Source of the DNA: CAYTWW01 sp043801855
Lineage (GTDB): Archaea; Nanobdellota; Nanobdellia; Woesearchaeales; GW2011-AR15
NCBI GenBank assembly: GCA_043801855.1
Contig: JAZDLQ010000025.1
Span: forward strand, 1 to 25,999
Length of the DNA stretch: 25,999 bases
Reading direction: 5' to 3'
Shown: positions 24,641 to 25,999 of the stretch, in pieces
Position numbering within the stretch: position 1 is the stretch's first letter
Layout of the letters: each line of letters starts with the position of its first letter
Made by a program: the position numbers and the translations under genes
The notes under the pieces: model-generated
Told to the model about the DNA's origin: nothing
What the model saw: the letters and a program-made list of their open reading frames with translations, nothing else
Databases searched by the model: none

Positions 24641-25369
24641 TTACTTTTTGCCTTTAAGGACTTCGTTTAGTTTTTCTCTTGAGAGCTTTGTATATTTTTT
24701 GTCTTTTAATGTGATGTATGCTGTATCTATTCTTTCGACGTCAAAATTTGTATTAAGTGTCTTTTTAAGCGCTTCTAGGCCTAATTTCAAACCTTCATCA
24801 AGAGTGAGGTTGTCTTTGTATTGCTTGTATAGCATCTCTTCAATTTCTGTCTCTCCTTCTCCGATTACAGTTGCCTTATACTGGAAATAGATTCCTGTCG
24901 GGTCAGTTTCAAATAGGATTGGCTTGTTGTTTGCATCTACTCCTGCTATTAGAAGGGAAACGCCAAATGGCCTTAGTCCGCCACTCTGTGTACATACCTG
25001 CTTTAAATCACAAATGTCCTTAACAATTGAGATTATATCAATTGGGGTATCAAACGTGACTCTGTGCTGCTGCGCTTTTACCTGAGCCCTGTCAATTAAG
25101 ACTCTAGCATCGCTTAATATTCCGGATGCTGTTGCCATTATGTGCTCATCAATCTGCCAGATTTTTTCAACTGATTCTGAAACAATTAATTTATCTACTA
25201 TTCGCTTGTCTGTAACAAGAAGAACTCCATCTTTGCAGGCTATTCCCATAGCAGTTGATCCCTGCCTGACTGTCTTTTTTGCGTATTCTACCTGAAGGAG
25301 CCTTCCGTCAGGCGAAAACATTGTTATTGCTCTGTCGTATCCCATTAATTGGTGTGGCATTGGTTGCAT
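24641..25369 (-). CDS. psmA: Proteasome alpha subunit
   Basis: PsmA forms the outer rings and gate of the 20S proteasome. The N-terminal gate/helix signature is YDRAITMFSPDGRLLQVEYAKKTVRQGSTAMG, followed by GVLLVTDKRI and FGVSLLIAGVD; PTGIYFQYKATVIGEG is also typical. 242 residues is normal. GAGGTGAT lies 6 nt before the ATG, an unusually strong ribosome site for this window. No beta subunit is present here. It lies 35 nt after pop5. Confidence 0.97.
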   Translation of the reverse strand: MQPMPHQLMGYDRAITMFSPDGRLLQVEYAKKTVRQGSTAMGIACKDGVLLVTDKRIVDKLIVSESVEKIWQIDEHIMATASGILSDARVLIDRAQVKAQQHRVTFDTPIDIISIVKDICDLKQVCTQSGGLRPFGVSLLIAGVDANNKPILFETDPTGIYFQYKATVIGEGETEIEEMLYKQYKDNLTLDEGLKLGLEALKKTLNTNFDVERIDTAYITLKDKKYTKLSREKLNEVLKGKK

Positions 25370-25375
25370 TTACAT

Positions 25376-25383
25376 ATCACCTC
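25376..25383 (-). promoter_or_regulatory. Ribosome binding site of psmA
   Basis: GAGGTGAT on the minus strand, 6 nt before the ATG, gives a long match to the archaeal anti-Shine-Dalgarno sequence. Confidence 0.65.
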
Positions 25384-25404
25384 ATGTTTAAATATGTTTA
25401 AATT

Positions 25405-25746
25405 TTATAAATTTACTTTTGCTTTTTTTATGATTCCGGAACATGCAACGCTCCTGACAATCACTTCTTTTTTATTTATTTCCTTGATTAATGATAATGC
25501 TAGTCTTAATTCATCTGTGTGTTTAACATTCACTTTGATAATTCCTCTTTTTGTCTTTGGCGTGAATGTCTCTGCGAGAATCATGCATCCTGCCTTGGCG
25601 CAATTTATCATGCCAAGAGTCTTATCAATGCTTTCTTTTATTGCGGTAAAAATGTCATATTGGCTCAAATCAGAGTCAGACAAAACTTCATACACCAAAT
25701 AACGCTTCTTTTCCTTTAACGAAGGCATCAATGGTTTAGTTTTCAT
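25405..25746 (-). CDS. rnp2: RNase P protein component 2 (Pop5)
   Basis: Pop5 pairs with Rpp30 in archaeal RNase P, which cuts tRNA 5' leaders. MPSLKEKKRYLVYEV matches the family start, and DIFTAIKESIDKTLG, GIIKVNVKH and VIVRSVACSGIIKKAK fit the rest. About 113 residues is normal. Start options are ATG 25746 (chosen, closest to family length) or ATG 25728, which lies exactly where a transcript from the TATA box at 25751-25760 should begin. The frame is also open to an ATG at 25878, adding 44 unlikely residues. Confidence 0.9.
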   Translation of the reverse strand: MKTKPLMPSLKEKKRYLVYEVLSDSDLSQYDIFTAIKESIDKTLGMINCAKAGCMILAETFTPKTKRGIIKVNVKHTDELRLALSLIKEINKKEVIVRSVACSGIIKKAKVNL

Positions 25747-25750
25747 TACC

Positions 25751-25760
25751 GTTTTTATAC
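25751..25760 (-). promoter_or_regulatory. TATA box for pop5
   Basis: GTATAAAAAC on the minus strand is centred about 27 nt before ATG 25728 and would start a leaderless pop5 transcript for the superoperon. Confidence 0.5.
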
Positions 25761-25821
25761 GGAGAAAAAACACTTCTGCATTTCCGTATCCTCTTCTCGC
25801 AAAGGAAGGAAACATAATGAA

Positions 25822-25831
25822 GTTTATAAAG
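25822..25831 (-). promoter_or_regulatory. Second upstream TATA-like element
   Basis: CTTTATAAAC on the minus strand lies between the hairpin and pop5. It would start transcription near 25800, giving an alternative longer leader. Confidence 0.35.
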
Positions 25832-25839
25832 ATTACGGC

Positions 25840-25874
25840 AATGGCATCTACTGTCTCAACAGTAGATGACCATT
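25840..25874. repeat. Near-perfect 15-bp hairpin after the upstream gene
   Basis: The arms AATGGCATCTACTGT and ACAGTAGATG-A-CCATT form 15 bp with one bulged base and a CTCA loop. It begins 3 nt after the stop of the upstream gene. It could be a terminator, processing site or regulatory structure. Confidence 0.7.
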
Positions 25875-25877
25875 TCA

Positions 25878-25999
25878 TTAATTAAATTCCTTTTCCTTCA
25901 AAATAATGCTATATTCAGTAAATTTCACAGCATATTTTTGAATAACATCCTTAACTTTGCGGGCATCATTTTTTCTAACAATTAAGCAGCCATTTGTAG
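25878..25999 (-). CDS. C-terminal end of an unknown protein (5' part outside window)
   Basis: An uninterrupted frame enters from the right edge and ends at TAA 25878-25880. Its last 39 residues read ...GCLIVRKNDARKVKDVIQKYAVKFTEYSIILKEKEFN. Position just before pop5 would suit Rpp30 (rnp3) or another superoperon member, but the fragment is too short to assign. Confidence 0.6.
   Translation of the reverse strand, partial: TNGCLIVRKNDARKVKDVIQKYAVKFTEYSIILKEKEFN

Noticed and set aside
1..25999. CRISPR array, rRNA, prophage or restriction system
   Set aside because: No regularly spaced direct repeats, rRNA-like stretches, phage genes or restriction/methylase motifs were seen.

Overview
The window is AT-rich archaeal chromosomal DNA. 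The right third carries an archaeal exosome/proteasome superoperon (RNase P Pop5, proteasome alpha, SBDS/Sdo1, Rrp4, Rrp41, Rrp42, RpoK, NAD kinase). Other archaeal hallmarks are TATA-box promoters close to start codons, GGTGA-type ribosome sites, a tRNA gene with a bulge-helix-bulge intron, RtcA, and an archaeal/eukaryotic-type prolyl-tRNA synthetase. Several large uncharacterised proteins and a bacterial-type MutS suggest a DPANN-like lineage such as Woesearchaeota or Pacearchaeota. That placement is inference.

Left end (1-2460): a partial ISAzo13-family insertion sequence has its transposase on the minus strand and runs off the left edge. It abuts a 210-residue unknown gene that it may have truncated. 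Next, on the minus strand, is a tRNA-Val(TAC) gene that appears to carry two introns: 55 nt in the anticodon loop and 133 nt in the T-loop, the latter with a well-formed BHB motif. A second copy of only the first 21 nt of this tRNA lies 101 nt upstream, with hairpins and a TATA box.

Middle-left (2461-11329, plus strand): an overlapping two-gene unit (an unknown 502-residue protein and a TIM-barrel xylose-isomerase-like protein with a large insertion); a fused nucleotidyltransferase-HEPN-like protein followed by an ACT-domain protein; a signal-peptide membrane protein rich in glycosylation sequons; MutS; and a GNAT acetyltransferase.

Middle-right (11338-20467): the sua5-rtcA pair (tRNA t6A modification and RNA 3'-end cyclisation) on minus; a 657-residue unknown membrane protein on plus; prolyl-tRNA synthetase with a fused N-terminal YbaK-like editing domain, next to pyrroline-5-carboxylate reductase (a proline pair) on minus; and an alpha-glucan phosphorylase on plus.

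Right end (20534-25999, minus strand): the superoperon, read right to left as [unknown C-terminal fragment]-pop5-psmA-sdo1-rrp4-rrp41-rrp42-rpoK-nadK. Most junctions overlap or nearly touch. It links tRNA 5'-end processing, protein and RNA turnover, ribosome maturation, a transcription subunit and NADP synthesis.
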